Positions 1-9,577 of a stretch of 64,000 bases of DNA are shown here, piece after piece. This stretch comes from Streptomyces tendae. Its GTDB lineage: Bacteria > Actinomycetota > Actinomycetes > Streptomycetales > Streptomycetaceae. The notes beneath the pieces are model-generated. The model ran no database searches and had not been told where the DNA came from. It saw only the letters and a program-made list of their open reading frames with translations. Numbering within the stretch: the first letter of the stretch is position 1; every line of letters starts with the position of its first letter. Made by a program: the position numbers and the translations under genes. The stretch is taken from NCBI RefSeq assembly GCF_008632955.1, contig NZ_CP043959.1, forward strand, positions 806,001 through 870,000. Direction: 5' to 3'.

Positions 1-55
1 TGGCAAGACGCCGACCGAGACCGCCAAGCTGGCGCGCGCCATCCTCGCCGGCTGA
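1..55 (+). CDS. sucD: succinyl-CoA ligase alpha subunit, 3' end only
   Basis: Only the last 17 codons are in the window, ending with TGA at 53-55. The readable tail GKTPTETAKLARAILAG matches what I recall of the C-terminus of actinobacterial SucD, the ADP/GDP-forming succinyl-CoA ligase alpha subunit of the TCA cycle. The identification rests on this short tail plus synteny: perM, purN and purH follow, as in Streptomyces chromosomes. A strong hairpin terminator starts 25 bases after the stop, so this is the end of the sucCD operon. Confidence 0.75.
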   Translation, partial: GKTPTETAKLARAILAG

Positions 56-79
56 ACCGCCGGCGCGACAGCGCACCGT

Positions 80-121
80 ACGGGTGGGCCCGTTCCCCGC
101 AGGGGGGACGGGCCCACCCGT
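80..121 (+). terminator. hairpin terminator after sucD
   Basis: Arms 80-98 and 103-121 form a 19-bp stem with one G-U/A-G position and a 4-base loop. There is no T-run, as usual in Streptomyces. It lies between the convergent ends of sucD and the regulator ending at 147, so it can serve both strands. Confidence 0.8.
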
Positions 122-146
122 CGTTCCGTCCCGGTGCGGCCCGGGC

Positions 147-1406
147 TCAGCGGGCCTGCGGCGTCAGGCGCTCCGGGCCGTGGTGCGGGGCCTCGCGCAG
201 ACGGTCGCGCCGGTCGTCCGACAGCGGTCCCGGCGCCATCCGCGGCGGGACGCCCTGGACCGTCTCGCCCGGCGGCACGGGCGGCACGTAGTGCGTGGGA
301 GCCGTGTGCAGCGTCAATGCCGTGGCGCCGATCAGCACGACCGTGAAGGCCGTCGCCGTCCGGGTCCAGAAGCGCGCCCGGCGCTCGCTGCCGCCACGTA
401 CCGCCGACGGCTCCGCCGCCCGCAGCCGCCCCGTGGACGCCAGCTCGGCCAGCCGGTGGTGCAGCTCCCGCGGGTCGGCCAGCTCCGGCACGCGCGCGGC
501 GAGGGTCTCCCTCGCGTACATCAGCCGCCCGGCCGTCGCCCGCGTACTGGCCTCCGTCTCCGCCGCCGTCTCGGGCAGGCCGAGGCCGACGCCGTCGTAC
601 AGCACGAGCGTGCGGCGGTACGACGGCGGCAGGCTCAGCAGCCCTTCCAGCAGTGTGCGGTCGTCCTCCTCCGGCGGCGGGGGCTCGGGGTGCCGGTAGC
701 GGCGGCGCAACCGGTGCCACGGCGAGAGGGCCCACTCGTGCGCCGCCGCCCGCACCCAGCCGGCCGGGTCGGGGTCGCGGGCCACCTCGGGCCAGTGGTC
801 CCACGCCCGCTGAAAGGCCCGCTCCACGGACTCGTGGGCAAGGTCGCGGCGGCCGGTGAGGAGATACGCCTGCCGGACGAGGGCGGGGGCGCAGTACGCG
901 TACAGCGCGTCGAAGGCCTGAGCTGGCGTCAGGTACGGGAAGGCCTCGCAGCCGGCGGCGGACCGCACCCACGAGGGAGCCCTGCGCTCGCGCACGGGCC
1001 CCGTCCCGGACGGCTCCAGCACGAACGCCTCGAGGTCCGGCGCCACCGCTCCGTCCGCGCCGCCGCCCCCCGTCCTCTCCGGACGGACCGTCACCATGGC
1101 CGCCACCTCTCTCACCTGACGGCCCACCGGCTCGGCGGACGCCCCGGTCACCGTCACCGCGTCCGCCGCCGCCCCGCCGTCCGTCGCCGCCCCGCCGTCC
1201 GCCGTCGCCTTGAGGCCGGCCAGCAGTTCCGCGTACGCCTTCCGGTTCCGGCCGCGCGGTGCGCTGCGGCCGGATTCCCACGCACGCACCGTGTCGGGCC
1301 GTACGCCGACCCGTTCGGCGAGCTGAGCGCGCGTCAGCGAGCCCGCCTCACGCAGGCGTCGGCGTTCCCTGGGCGGGGGGAGCGGAGGGGCAGGGCTCCG
1401 CGTCAC
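147..1406 (-). CDS. HTH / sigma-like / single-TM fusion regulator
   Basis: A 419-residue protein read from GTG at 1406, with GAGGGA seven bases upstream. Residues about 13-65 form an XRE/Cro-type helix-turn-helix (LTRAQLAERVGVRPDTVRAW). Residues about 160-228 resemble sigma region 2 and 250-305 sigma region 4 (LLSLPPSYRRTLVLYDGVG, then a recognition-helix-like stretch). Residues 345-368 form one hydrophobic segment, followed by a proline-rich tail. The order HTH, degenerate ECF-type core, membrane anchor is unusual: sigma factors are normally soluble, with the anchor on a separate anti-sigma protein. It may be a membrane-tethered regulator rather than an active sigma factor. It is divergent from perM across a 96-base AT-rich gap carrying AGTACA repeats, a possible self-regulatory site. 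Confidence 0.7.
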   Translation of the reverse strand: MTRSPAPPLPPPRERRRLREAGSLTRAQLAERVGVRPDTVRAWESGRSAPRGRNRKAYAELLAGLKATADGGAATDGGAAADAVTVTGASAEPVGRQVREVAAMVTVRPERTGGGGADGAVAPDLEAFVLEPSGTGPVRERRAPSWVRSAAGCEAFPYLTPAQAFDALYAYCAPALVRQAYLLTGRRDLAHESVERAFQRAWDHWPEVARDPDPAGWVRAAAHEWALSPWHRLRRRYRHPEPPPPEEDDRTLLEGLLSLPPSYRRTLVLYDGVGLGLPETAAETEASTRATAGRLMYARETLAARVPELADPRELHHRLAELASTGRLRAAEPSAVRGGSERRARFWTRTATAFTVVLIGATALTLHTAPTHYVPPVPPGETVQGVPPRMAPGPLSDDRRDRLREAPHHGPERLTPQAR

Positions 1407-1418
1407 TGGGCGTCCCTC

Positions 1419-1445
1419 AGTACAGAAAAGTACATAAACGTATAT
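1419..1445. promoter_or_regulatory. AGTACA direct repeats in an AT-rich divergent gap
   Basis: AGTACA occurs at 1419-1424 and again at 1429-1434, exactly one helical turn apart, followed by ACGTATATTG. This A/T-rich block stands out from its surroundings and sits just upstream of the GTG of the HTH-fusion gene and about 60 bases from the perM start. It could be a regulator site or a promoter core. No regulator is proven. Confidence 0.35.
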
Positions 1446-1502
1446 TGAGCGACACAACCGGGCTTCGCTCGTTACGCCGCATAAGCGCGTGTCGTTGGGA
1501 GC

Positions 1503-3242
1503 ATGGCGGGCGTGATCCAGACGACCGTCCGCCGTTCGCTGCCGGCCTCCCTGCTCCTGCGGGTGCGCCACCGCTCGCCGGGGCTGGCCTCCGGGCTCGC
1601 CGGGGGTGCCCTCGCCGCCGGGCTGGGCCTCGCGGCGTGCACCGTCCTCGTGATGCTGCTGTGGGTCAGCTCGCCCTACCCCGACAGCGGGCCCGGTGGC
1701 GCCCTGCACGTCGCGACGGCGCTGTGGCTGCTCGCGCACGGCACCGAACTGGTCCGCGTCGACACCCTCTCCGGCGGCCCGGCCCCGATGGGCGTGCCCC
1801 CGCTGCTGCTTCTCGTGGTGCCGGTGTGGCTGCTGCACCGGGCGGCCCGCGACGCCGCCGAGGGCGGCGCCCGGGACCATGCCCGGCTGGTCCCCGGCCG
1901 TACCGCGTGGACCGGTGTCGTCCTCGGCTACCTCGCCGTCTCCGCCCCCGCCGCCCTCTACGCGGCCGGCGGCGCGCTGCGTCCCGCGTGGCCGGGGACG
2001 GCGGTGTGCGTGCCGCTGGTCGCCGTGGTGGCCGCCGGGACCGGGGTGTGGACCGCGTACGGCCGTCCGAGCGGGCCGCTGGAGCAGCTGCTGGGCACGG
2101 TGCTGCCCCGGGGCGTACGCCATCTGGTGCTGGGGCCGGACGGCCGCCCGGGTGTCGCGGCGCGGGCGGCGGCGGCCGGGGCGGCGGTGCTCGTCGCGGG
2201 CGGGGCGGTGCTGCTGGCGGTGTCGCTGGGCGCGCACGCCGGGGAGACCCGCTCGGCGTTCGGGCGGCTGACCGAGGGCTGGTCGGGGTGGCTCGCGGTG
2301 GGGCTGCTCTGCCTCACCCTGCTGCCGAACGCCGCCGTGTGGGCGGCGGCCTACGCCCTCGGACCCGGCTTCCTGCTCGGCGCCGGAACCCCGGTCACGC
2401 CGCTCGCCTCCGGGGCGGCGCCGCTCCTGCCGCCGTTCCCGCTGCTGGCCGCGGTGCCCGACCCGGGCGCGGGCACGGCGGTGCACTGGGCGGCCGGGGC
2501 GGTGCCGCTGGCGGCCGGTGCGGTGGTGGGCCGGTGCGTCGGCCGCGGGGCCGCGAGAGGCGGCGGACCGCCCGCCGCCGCCTGGACGCCGGGCCGGACC
2601 GCGGGCGCGGCGGCCCTCGCGGCCGGGCTGTGCGGGGTGCTGCTGGCACTGCTCGCGGGGCTGGCGGGCGGACCACTGGGCACGGACGCCCTCGCCCGGT
2701 TCGGGCCGGTGTGGTGGCAGGTGGGCGCGGCGACGGTGGTGTGGATCGCGCTGACGGCGGCCGTCAGCGCCCTGACCGTACGGGCCTGGCGGCGTCGGCG
2801 GCTGTACCGGCGCGGGGACGGCCGTCCGGGCCGTGCTCCCGCGCCGCGCCGTCCGGTCCTCCCGCGCGCCGTCCACCGGACCCGGCGCCCCCGCCACCGC
2901 TGGTTCAGCCGGAAGCGTGCCGGGATCCCCCGGCCGGCCGCACCGGTCGCCCAGGACGACCCGTACCTGCTGCTCGACCACGACTACGACCGCGACGACT
3001 ACGACCGCGACGGCACCGCCGGCCTCCGTCCGCGGCCCGCGCCCGGCCACGACCGGCGGCCCCCCGTCACACCGGCGACGGACCCCGCGCCCCCGCGCGG
3101 GCTCTCCGACCTGCCGGGGCTCGATCCGGACGACGACGACCCCTGTCCGCTCCCCGGCGACGACGACGGCCCGCCCTCGGCCCTCGACGTACGCCAGTGG
3201 CGGTCGGCCCCCGCGAACGGAGAACCCCGCCCGCCCGCGTGA
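1503..3242 (+). CDS. perM: PerM-like (DUF6350) multi-pass membrane protein
   Basis: A 579-residue membrane protein. About ten hydrophobic segments occupy residues 20-435, followed by a charged proline/arginine-rich cytoplasmic tail with a repeated [10 protein letters not shown] stretch and Asp-rich runs. The family (DUF6350) includes mycobacterial PerM, a protein linked to cell division and persistence and likewise encoded immediately upstream of purN. Both sequence character and synteny support the name. The ATG at 1503 is only a couple of bases from GGGAG. A GTG at 1512 has better spacing and could be the true start, shortening the protein by three residues. The role in Streptomyces division is an inference from the mycobacterial homologue. 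Confidence 0.8.
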   Translation: MAGVIQTTVRRSLPASLLLRVRHRSPGLASGLAGGALAAGLGLAACTVLVMLLWVSSPYPDSGPGGALHVATALWLLAHGTELVRVDTLSGGPAPMGVPPLLLLVVPVWLLHRAARDAAEGGARDHARLVPGRTAWTGVVLGYLAVSAPAALYAAGGALRPAWPGTAVCVPLVAVVAAGTGVWTAYGRPSGPLEQLLGTVLPRGVRHLVLGPDGRPGVAARAAAAGAAVLVAGGAVLLAVSLGAHAGETRSAFGRLTEGWSGWLAVGLLCLTLLPNAAVWAAAYALGPGFLLGAGTPVTPLASGAAPLLPPFPLLAAVPDPGAGTAVHWAAGAVPLAAGAVVGRCVGRGAARGGGPPAAAWTPGRTAGAAALAAGLCGVLLALLAGLAGGPLGTDALARFGPVWWQVGAATVVWIALTAAVSALTVRAWRRRRLYRRGDGRPGRAPAPRRPVLPRAVHRTRRPRHRWFSRKRAGIPRPAAPVAQDDPYLLLDHDYDRDDYDRDGTAGLRPRPAPGHDRRPPVTPATDPAPPRGLSDLPGLDPDDDDPCPLPGDDDGPPSALDVRQWRSAPANGEPRPPA

Positions 3243-3281
3243 GCGGACGGACGGGGTTCGGCAGCCTTCGAGGCCTCTTGA

Positions 3282-4076
3282 TCAGCTCTCCTCGTCCAGC
3301 AGCCCTCGCCAGAACTCCGGCAGGTGCTCGCCGCAGGACTGGCGGGCCTGCTGCGTGAGGGAGTCGCTGGTGCACTCGTAGTAGTCGCTGAAGACCAGGC
3401 GGGCCGTGAAGGACCCGGCCACCAGAACCAGCGCCAGCGACGCCGTGACCAGGCCGCTCACCGCGGCCGTGGTCTGCGGCCGGCCCTTCTGCCGCTCGGG
3501 CGCCGGGGTGTCCGGGTCCTGCGCACGGGGCTTGGCGCGCAGGGCGCTGATGCTCCAGTACAGGGCCAGCGCACCCAGCAGCAGCGCCAGGTACGTCCAG
3601 CTGAAGAGGGCGAAGAAGAAGGCCCACATGCCGCCCAGCAGGGCGTAGCGCGCGCGCCGCTGGGCCGGGTCCGTGGGGTCCCAGCGCATGCCCGGACCCG
3701 GCTGGCCGCCGCCGCCCTGGCCCTCCGGTCCGCGCGGGCGCTCGCCGAAGCCGCCGGAGGAGCGGCCGGGCTGGCGGTCGCTCCAGTTGCGGCCCCACGG
3801 GGAGCGGTTGCCCCCGTCCTCGCCGCCCGAGGGGTGCCGGGGCTGCCAGGGGCGGTCGGGCGTGCCCTCCGGCGGGGGCGCGAACGGATTGTCGTCCTGG
3901 CCGGCCCCCTGGCCGCCTCGGGAGTCCTGGCCCTGGCCGTCACGGCGGTCGTCGCCGTCGCCGCGGGGGGCGTCGGGCGGCGAGGAGGGGCGCTCCCGCA
4001 GCAGCACGGCGCCACGCTCCCCTCCCTGGGCCGACTGCTGGGGGAACGTGAGGAGTCGCAGGCTGCGGTCCGGCAT
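3282..4076 (-). CDS. Gly/Pro-rich membrane protein of unknown function
   Basis: 264 residues from ATG at 4076. GGGGAAG lies about 11 bases upstream, and a TTG sits immediately before the ATG. The first 145 residues are a low-complexity Gly/Pro/Asp/Arg-rich cytoplasmic region. Two closely spaced transmembrane helices follow (around 155-195), then a third near 220-240. The C-terminal extracytoplasmic tail carries two cysteines (YYECTSDSL and QSCGEHLP) that could form a disulfide. It converges with perM, 39 bases apart, and lies upstream of and divergent from purN. I do not recognise a named family. The layout, disordered cytoplasmic head plus small membrane domain, resembles many actinobacterial envelope proteins. 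Confidence 0.6.
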   Translation of the reverse strand: MPDRSLRLLTFPQQSAQGGERGAVLLRERPSSPPDAPRGDGDDRRDGQGQDSRGGQGAGQDDNPFAPPPEGTPDRPWQPRHPSGGEDGGNRSPWGRNWSDRQPGRSSGGFGERPRGPEGQGGGGQPGPGMRWDPTDPAQRRARYALLGGMWAFFFALFSWTYLALLLGALALYWSISALRAKPRAQDPDTPAPERQKGRPQTTAAVSGLVTASLALVLVAGSFTARLVFSDYYECTSDSLTQQARQSCGEHLPEFWRGLLDEES

Positions 4077-4360
4077 CAAGTGAGCGTCTTCCCCTTTGTG
4101 AAGCACGGCGTGGTCCGGCGTGACCGCCTCGCACGACCTATCGACTACGAGTGAGCTGTGAGCTGGTGCGTTCCCGTCAGCTCCGCGCGGCCCGGGTCCG
4201 TCGCCCTGTGAACGATCGGTGCGCGGTCGGCGTTCCCGTGCGCCCCGGCGTCCAGGGACCGGCGTACCCCGGCCGGCTCCCACCAGACGCTACCTTCCGG
4301 CCAGGCCCCCGTCCCGTGGGGGCCCGTCGGGAGTGCCGGTATCGTTGCTGCCGGTCGGCC

Positions 4361-4405
4361 GCTTCGTAGGCTTCCCCGTATCACGGGGCGCGAAGCATTC
4401 GTAGG
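4361..4405 (+). promoter_or_regulatory. hairpin-rich purN leader
   Basis: The 387-base gap before purN holds little except this element about 60 bases upstream of the GTG. GCTTCG (4361-4366) pairs with CGAAGC (4391-4396) and encloses a perfect CCCCGT-ATC-ACGGGG hairpin (4374-4388). The octamer TTCGTAGG occurs at 4363-4370 and again at 4398-4405. This could be a leader RNA or a protein operator. It does not match any purine riboswitch I know. Confidence 0.35.
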
Positions 4406-4463
4406 AATGTACAAAGCGCTGTGCCGCCGACCGTACAGACGCTCCCCGAGAAAGGGCCCCACC

Positions 4464-5102
4464 GTGGCCGCCAAGCCCGTGGCCGAGCGCGCCAGGCGTC
4501 TCGTCGTGCTGGTCTCCGGATCCGGCACCAACCTCCAGGCGCTCCTCGACGAGATCGCCGCCACCGGCACCGAGGCCTACGGGGCCGAGGTCGTCGCGGT
4601 CGGCGCCGACCGCGAGGGCATCGAGGGGCTGGCCCGGGCCGAGCGTGCCGGGCTGCCGACCTTCGTGTGCAAGGTCAAGGACCACCCGGTTCGGGAGGAA
4701 TGGGACGCGGCGCTCGCCGAGGCGGTCGCCGCGTACGAGCCCGACCTCGTGGTGTCCGCCGGGTTCATGAAGATCGTGGGGAAGGAGTTCCTCGCGCGCT
4801 TCGGCGGGCGGTTCGTGAACACCCACCCCGCCCTGCTGCCCAGTTTCCCGGGAGCCCACGGCGTACGGGACGCGCTCGCGTACGGCGCCAAGGTCACCGG
4901 CTGCACCGTCCACTTCGTCGACGACGGCGTCGACACCGGACCGATCATCGCGCAGGGCGTGGTGGAGGTCCGGGACGAGGACGACGAGAGCGCTCTGCAC
5001 GAGCGCATCAAGGAAGTCGAGCGAAAGCTGCTCGTCGAGGTCGTGGGGCGGCTCGCCCGCAACGGCTATCGCATCGAGGGACGAAAGGTAGTTATCCAGT
5101 GA
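4464..5102 (+). CDS. purN: phosphoribosylglycinamide formyltransferase 1
   Basis: PurN transfers the formyl group of 10-formyl-THF to GAR in step 3 of de novo purine synthesis. The 212-residue protein shows the family landmarks: SGSGTNLQ near residues 18-24, [12 protein letters not shown] with catalytic Asn119 and His121, and DDGVDTGP containing the catalytic aspartate (Asp157). The GTG at 4464 is chosen because AAAGGG lies seven bases upstream and the conserved core starts 10 residues in; an ATG 57 bases further upstream has no ribosome site. The stop overlaps the purH start by four bases (GTGA), so the two genes are translationally coupled. Confidence 0.95.
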   Translation: MAAKPVAERARRLVVLVSGSGTNLQALLDEIAATGTEAYGAEVVAVGADREGIEGLARAERAGLPTFVCKVKDHPVREEWDAALAEAVAAYEPDLVVSAGFMKIVGKEFLARFGGRFVNTHPALLPSFPGAHGVRDALAYGAKVTGCTVHFVDDGVDTGPIIAQGVVEVRDEDDESALHERIKEVERKLLVEVVGRLARNGYRIEGRKVVIQ

Positions 5103-6685
5103 CCGCCGAGAGCAACAAGCGGGCCATTCGACGGGCGCTCGTCAGCGTCTACGACAAGACCGGCCTCGAAGATCTCGCGCGCGGCCTGCACGAGGCCGGG
5201 GTGGAGCTCGTCTCCACCGGGTCCACCGCCGCGAAGATCGCCGCCGCGGGCGTCCCCGTGACCAAGGTCGAGGAGCTCACCGGCTTCCCCGAGTGCCTGG
5301 ACGGCCGCGTCAAGACGCTGCACCCCAAGGTCCACGCCGGCATCCTCGCCGACCTGCGCCTCGCCGACCACCAGCAGCAGCTGAAGGACCTCGGTGTGGA
5401 GCCGTTCGACCTCGTGGTCGTGAACCTCTACCCGTTCCGCGAGACCGTCGCCTCCGGTGCCACGCCCGACGAGTGCGTGGAGCAGATCGACATCGGCGGC
5501 CCCTCGATGGTCCGTGCCGCCGCCAAGAACCACCCGTCGGTCGCCGTCGTCACCAGCCCCGCCCGCTACGGCGACGTCCTCGCCGCGGTCCAGGACGGCG
5601 GCTTCGACCTCACCACCCGCAAGCGGCTCGCCGCCGAGGCCTTCCAGCACACGGCCGCCTACGACGTGGCGGTCGCCTCCTGGTTCGCCTCCGAGTACGC
5701 ACCCGTCGACGACTCGCAGTTCCCCGACTTCCTCGGCGCCACCTGGGAGCGCAAGAACACCCTCCGCTACGGCGAGAACCCGCACCAGCCGGCCGCGCTC
5801 TACGTATCGACCGTGTCCCACAGCGGCTCCGCAGCGGGGGGCGGCCTCGCCGAGGCCGAGCAGCTGCACGGCAAGGAGATGTCGTACAACAACTACACGG
5901 ACACGGACGCCGCGCTCCGTGCCGCGTACGACCACGACGCCCCGGCCGTCGCGATCATCAAGCACGCCAACCCGTGCGGCATCGCGGTCGGCGCGGACGT
6001 CGCCGAGGCGCACCGCAAGGCGCACGCCTGCGACCCGCTGTCGGCGTTCGGCGGGGTGATCGCGGTGAACCGCCCGGTCTCCAAGGAGATGGCCGAACAG
6101 GTCGCCGAGATCTTCACCGAGGTCATCGTGGCCCCGGACTACGAGGAGGGCGCCCTGGAGGCGCTCACTAAGAAGAAGAACATCCGCGTGCTGCGCGCCC
6201 CCGAGGCGCCGTCCGCCCCGGTCGAGGTCAAGCCGATCGACGGCGGCGCGCTGCTCCAGGTCACCGACCGCCTCCAGGCCGAGGGCGACGACCCGTCCAC
6301 CTGGACGCTGGCCACCGGTGAGGCGTTGGGCGAGGCCGAGCTGGCCGACCTGGCGTTCGCCTGGAAGGCATGCCGCGCGGTGAAGTCCAACGCGATCCTG
6401 CTCGCCAAGGACGGCGCCTCCGTCGGCGTCGGCATGGGCCAGGTCAACCGCGTCGACTCCGCGAAGCTCGCCGTCGAGCGGGCCGGTGCCGAGCGGGCCC
6501 AGGGCTCCTTCGCCGCCTCGGACGCGTTCTTCCCGTTCCCCGACGGCCTGGAGATCCTCACCGAGGCCGGCGTGAAGGCCGTCGTCCAGCCCGGCGGTTC
6601 GGTCCGCGACGAGCAGGTCGTCGAGGCCGCGAAGAAGGCGGGCGTGACCATGTACTTCACGGGCACGCGGCACTTCTTCCACTGA
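5099..6685 (+). CDS. purH: bifunctional AICAR transformylase / IMP cyclohydrolase
   Basis: PurH performs the last two purine steps, formylating AICAR and closing FAICAR to IMP. The 528-residue protein has the N-terminal cyclohydrolase domain ([15 protein letters not shown], then [13 protein letters not shown]) and the C-terminal transformylase domain with the KHANPCG active-site motif and the [12 protein letters not shown] signature. It ends with the typical [11 protein letters not shown]. It starts at a GTG that overlaps the purN stop and ends before a strong hairpin. A transformylase product is ZMP-linked, which fits with the ZTP riboswitch found upstream of glyA in this window. Confidence 0.96.
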   Translation: MTAESNKRAIRRALVSVYDKTGLEDLARGLHEAGVELVSTGSTAAKIAAAGVPVTKVEELTGFPECLDGRVKTLHPKVHAGILADLRLADHQQQLKDLGVEPFDLVVVNLYPFRETVASGATPDECVEQIDIGGPSMVRAAAKNHPSVAVVTSPARYGDVLAAVQDGGFDLTTRKRLAAEAFQHTAAYDVAVASWFASEYAPVDDSQFPDFLGATWERKNTLRYGENPHQPAALYVSTVSHSGSAAGGGLAEAEQLHGKEMSYNNYTDTDAALRAAYDHDAPAVAIIKHANPCGIAVGADVAEAHRKAHACDPLSAFGGVIAVNRPVSKEMAEQVAEIFTEVIVAPDYEEGALEALTKKKNIRVLRAPEAPSAPVEVKPIDGGALLQVTDRLQAEGDDPSTWTLATGEALGEAELADLAFAWKACRAVKSNAILLAKDGASVGVGMGQVNRVDSAKLAVERAGAERAQGSFAASDAFFPFPDGLEILTEAGVKAVVQPGGSVRDEQVVEAAKKAGVTMYFTGTRHFFH

Positions 6686-6696
6686 CGCGCGTGAGA

Positions 6697-6734
6697 GCGG
6701 GCCGTGTCCCCGCAGCCCCGGGGACACGGCCCGC
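6697..6734 (+). terminator. terminator after purH
   Basis: A perfect 15-bp stem (6697-6711 with 6720-6734, GCGGGCCGTGTCCCC) and an 8-base loop begin 12 bases after the purH stop. The inner arm GGCCGTGTCCCC is repeated in the hairpin at 6884-6918 that serves the opposite strand. Confidence 0.85.
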
Positions 6735-6883
6735 CTGCGCGACCGGCCAGCAGGGGCGCGCACGCTCCGCGAGGACGCGGACGGCACCCCGCCGCCGGGC
6801 CTCCCGAGATCGGGTGCGGCCCGGGGGTGCGGAGGTGGCGTGAAAGGCGCGGTGCGGTGTCCGGGGCGCCCCCGGAACGCACC

Positions 6884-6918
6884 GAGGCCGTGTCCCCCGG
6901 GAACGGGGACACGGCCTC
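6884..6918 (-). terminator. terminator for the membrane gene at 6950-7525
   Basis: A perfect 14-bp stem, 6884-6897 with 6905-6918, and a 7-base loop lie 31 bases beyond the stop of the minus-strand gene. Its arms share the 12-mer GGCCGTGTCCCC with the purH terminator 190 bases away. Confidence 0.8.
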
Positions 6919-6949
6919 GTGACGTGTGCGGCGGGCGGACGCCCGCGCA

Positions 6950-7525
6950 TCAGTACCTCGGGCGCCGGAACCATTCGGTGCTGGCCCGCTTCGCGCAGAA
7001 CACGATCACCAGGATCGACACGACCCAGATGACCAGGCCGAGCAGGTAGAGGGCGAGTGCGAAGAGGCCGCTGACGATCGCGAACGACGCGTACACGATC
7101 GAGCAGACGCGGACCGAGCTGCCGCCCTTGGCGTACTGCAGCAGAAGGACGAGGCCGAGGATCGCGAAGACGGCGGCCAGGCCGGCGAAGAAGACGACGA
7201 CGCCCTTGCCCAGGTCGGCGAAGCGCTCGGCCTCGGCGTCACCGGTGATGCCTGCCTCGCGCATCTGCTCGTCCCACTGCGCCAGCGCCACGCCGTACAC
7301 AGCCGCGATGATCACGTGTGCGACGGCGATCACGCCGAGCAGGATCTGCGCCGCGCGCGTGATGCCGGGCATCTGCGTGGGGACGTAACCGCCGCCGTAG
7401 GGCTGGGCCGCCGGCGGGGCCGAGGGGTACCCGTAGCCGGGCTGGCCGGGCTGCTGGGGGTAGCCGTAACCGGGCGGCTGGCCCTGGGGAGCCCCGTAGG
7501 GGTTGTTCGGGTCGCCGTAACTCAT
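6950..7525 (-). CDS. Pro/Gly/Tyr-rich membrane protein, unknown function
   Basis: 191 residues from ATG at 7525, preceded by GGAGGAAG. The first 50 residues are a [16 protein letters not shown] low-complexity segment. Four hydrophobic helices follow (about 57-80, 108-130, 138-160, 162-182) and a short basic tail. Actinobacteria encode many proteins of this plan, with a disordered PGY-rich cytoplasmic tail on a small tetraspan domain; I cannot assign a function. It is monocistronic, closed by its own hairpin, and divergent from folD across a 294-base gap in which I see no clear regulatory element beyond a short GTTGTGCAAGTGCAAC near-palindrome. Confidence 0.65.
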   Translation of the reverse strand: MSYGDPNNPYGAPQGQPPGYGYPQQPGQPGYGYPSAPPAAQPYGGGYVPTQMPGITRAAQILLGVIAVAHVIIAAVYGVALAQWDEQMREAGITGDAEAERFADLGKGVVVFFAGLAAVFAILGLVLLLQYAKGGSSVRVCSIVYASFAIVSGLFALALYLLGLVIWVVSILVIVFCAKRASTEWFRRPRY

Positions 7526-7819
7526 GGCGCTTCTTCCTCCGTTGCGCTGCTGGTGCGGGGACGACGCGAGGCACGTCGCGGAGGAAGTACTACAGATGCG
7601 GTCCGTCCCCCCGGTTCTGCCCGCGGCACTGTGCGCTCATCGTTCTTGACCGTTCCTTTCCTTGTCCAGCCGTACGACACAGGTGTTGTGCAAGTGCAAC
7701 ATCGTGATCTTGCCCGGATCGGTACCGGTGGTGAGGCGAAGGCCCGGTACGGCCCAGCGCGGCGGACCGGAATGCGGGCGGATTGGAACCGGGGGCCGGT
7801 CATCCGCGAGGATGGGGCC

Positions 7820-8674
7820 ATGACCGCCCAGATTCTCGATGGCAAGGCCACCGCAGCCGAGATCAAGTCCGATCTGACCGCCCGCGTGGCGGCGCTGAAG
7901 GAGAAGGGCGTCACGCCCGGCCTCGGCACGATCCTCGTGGGGGACGACCCCGGCAGCCAGAAGTACGTCGCCGGCAAGCACCGGGACTGCGCCCAGGTGG
8001 GCATCGCCTCCATCCAGCGCGAACTGCCCGGCACCGCCACGCAGGAGGAGATCGAGGCGGTCGTCCGCGAGCTGAACGAGGACCCGGCCTGCACCGGGTA
8101 CATCGTCCAGCTGCCGCTCCCCAAAGGCATCGACGAGAACCGCATCCTCGAGCTGATGGACCCGGAGAAGGACGCCGACGGCCTCCACCCGATGAACCTC
8201 GGCCGCCTCGTCCTCAACGAGCCGGCCCCGCTGCCCTGCACCCCCAACGGCATCATCACCCTGCTGCGCCGCCACGGCGTGGAGATCAAGGGCGCCGAGG
8301 TCGTGGTCGTCGGGCGCGGCGTCACCATCGGCCGCCCGATGCCGCTGCTGCTGACCCGGCGCAGCGAGAACGCCACCGTGACCCAGTGCCACACCGGCAC
8401 CCGTGACCTGTCGGCGCACCTGCGCCGCGCGGACATCATCGTGGCCGCCGCGGGCAGCGCCCATCTGATCCGGCCGGAGGACGTCAAGCCGGGTGCGGCC
8501 GTCCTCGACGTCGGTGTCTCCCGCAGCGCCGAGGGCAAGATCGTGGGCGACGTCCACCCGGGCGTCGCCGAGGTGGCCGGCTGGGTCGCGCCGAACCCCG
8601 GCGGCGTCGGCCCGATGACCCGTGCCCAGTTGCTGGTCAACGTGGTCGAGGCGGCGGAGCGCAGTGTCGGCTGA
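7820..8674 (+). CDS. folD: methylenetetrahydrofolate dehydrogenase / cyclohydrolase
   Basis: FolD interconverts 5,10-methylene-THF and 10-formyl-THF, supplying formyl groups to PurN and PurH encoded upstream. The 284-residue length is typical. Landmarks are the catalytic Tyr49 and Lys53 ([10 protein letters not shown]), the PLPKGIDE segment, the nucleotide-binding [10 protein letters not shown] motif and the conserved VDVGVSR / [12 protein letters not shown] tail. The start is the ATG at 7820 after GAGGATGGGG. The last codons overlap the next gene by 11 bases, indicating coupling. Confidence 0.96.
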   Translation: MTAQILDGKATAAEIKSDLTARVAALKEKGVTPGLGTILVGDDPGSQKYVAGKHRDCAQVGIASIQRELPGTATQEEIEAVVRELNEDPACTGYIVQLPLPKGIDENRILELMDPEKDADGLHPMNLGRLVLNEPAPLPCTPNGIITLLRRHGVEIKGAEVVVVGRGVTIGRPMPLLLTRRSENATVTQCHTGTRDLSAHLRRADIIVAAAGSAHLIRPEDVKPGAAVLDVGVSRSAEGKIVGDVHPGVAEVAGWVAPNPGGVGPMTRAQLLVNVVEAAERSVG

Positions 8675-9170
8675 GCGGAACGCACCGGACACCTCCGACG
8701 CCCCCGCGGTACCGGAGGAGACCGAGAATCTCACCGTCCGCGACCCGGTCAGCGCGCCCGACGCCGAGGGCCGACCGCGCCGGGTCACGCGCCGGTTCCC
8801 CTTGTTCACCCGGGACACCGCGCGCCCCGAGGGCGGCGGCCGGGCGGCCCCCGGTGACGCGCCGGCGCCCGCCCGGCAATGGCCGATCCTGGCCGTGCTG
8901 CTCGCGGTGGGCCTCGGTCTGCTGCTGACCGCGCTGGACGTGTTCCGGGTCGGGCTGCTGCTGATCGGCGCGGCGCTGCTGGCCGGGGCCGTGCTGCGGT
9001 GGGTGGTGCCCGACGTCGGGATGCTCGCCGTGCGCTCCCGCTTCACCGACATCGTCACGTACGGCGGACTGGGTCTGGTGATCGTGGTGCTGGCGCTGAT
9101 GGTGCAGCCGGATCCGCTGCTGCAGATCCCTTTCCTGCAGGACATGCTGCACTTCACGGTCGACAGCTGA
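8664..9170 (+). CDS. DUF3017-type small membrane protein
   Basis: A 168-residue protein starting with GTG at 8664, inside the end of folD. About 72 hydrophilic, Glu/Pro/Arg-rich residues precede three hydrophobic helices (around 74-92, 94-110, 126-146). The pattern and the position directly behind folD match the DUF3017 family that follows folD in Streptomyces. Function is unknown; the overlap suggests it is translated with FolD. A hairpin terminator follows. Confidence 0.75.
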   Translation: MSAERNAPDTSDAPAVPEETENLTVRDPVSAPDAEGRPRRVTRRFPLFTRDTARPEGGGRAAPGDAPAPARQWPILAVLLAVGLGLLLTALDVFRVGLLLIGAALLAGAVLRWVVPDVGMLAVRSRFTDIVTYGGLGLVIVVLALMVQPDPLLQIPFLQDMLHFTVDS

Positions 9171-9190
9171 GCCGGGCGGCCGGCCGGGAC

Positions 9191-9228
9191 GGCGGCCCGT
9201 CCACACCCCCGTGAGAGGACGGGCCGCC
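9191..9228 (+). terminator. terminator of the folD operon
   Basis: GGCGGCCCGTCC (9191-9202) pairs perfectly with GGACGGGCCGCC (9217-9228), about 20 bases after the DUF3017 gene stop. The remaining 350 bases to the next gene hold only an imperfect hairpin (GGGGCGC-GAGCAAC against GTTGCTCCCGTGCGCCCC around 9400-9460) and no gene I can support. Confidence 0.8.
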
Positions 9229-9577
9229 GCCGCGCACCACACTCCTGCACGGTGAACGGCCTGTTCAACGGCTGCCCGGCCGCTGTGGCACGGAAGTGAC
9301 CGTTCCGGTACGTGGCCCGGAATCCCCGTACAGCCTTGCGAAGACTCATGCGTGGGTTCCGGGGTTCCGTTCGGGCGGGGGACCGACCGGTGGGACACTG
9401 GGGCGCGAGCAACCGGGCGGGCGACGCCGCACGCGCCCTGTTGCTCCCGTGCGCCCCCACCCCGGGAACTGGGACCCGGCCCGGTGGCATCCCTGTGGGT
9501 AGCCAGTCGGGACGTGGCAATGGGCACCATGCGCGAGGGAAACACCAGCACGAACCGGGGGGAAGAGGGGGAGAGCA

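Noticed and set aside
1259..3358. Long open frames overlapping perM and the HTH-fusion gene on other frames and strands
   Set aside because: High GC keeps stops rare in alternate frames. These frames are Arg/Pro/Ala-biased, have no recognisable domain and overlap well-supported genes.
5066..6787. 573-codon minus-strand frame opposite purH
   Set aside because: Mirror of the strongly conserved purH; Gly/Arg/Val-biased composition and no ribosome site.
7690..7710. GTTGTGCAAGTGCAAC near-palindrome upstream of folD as an operator
   Set aside because: Arms pair only with a slipped register; too weak to report as a site.
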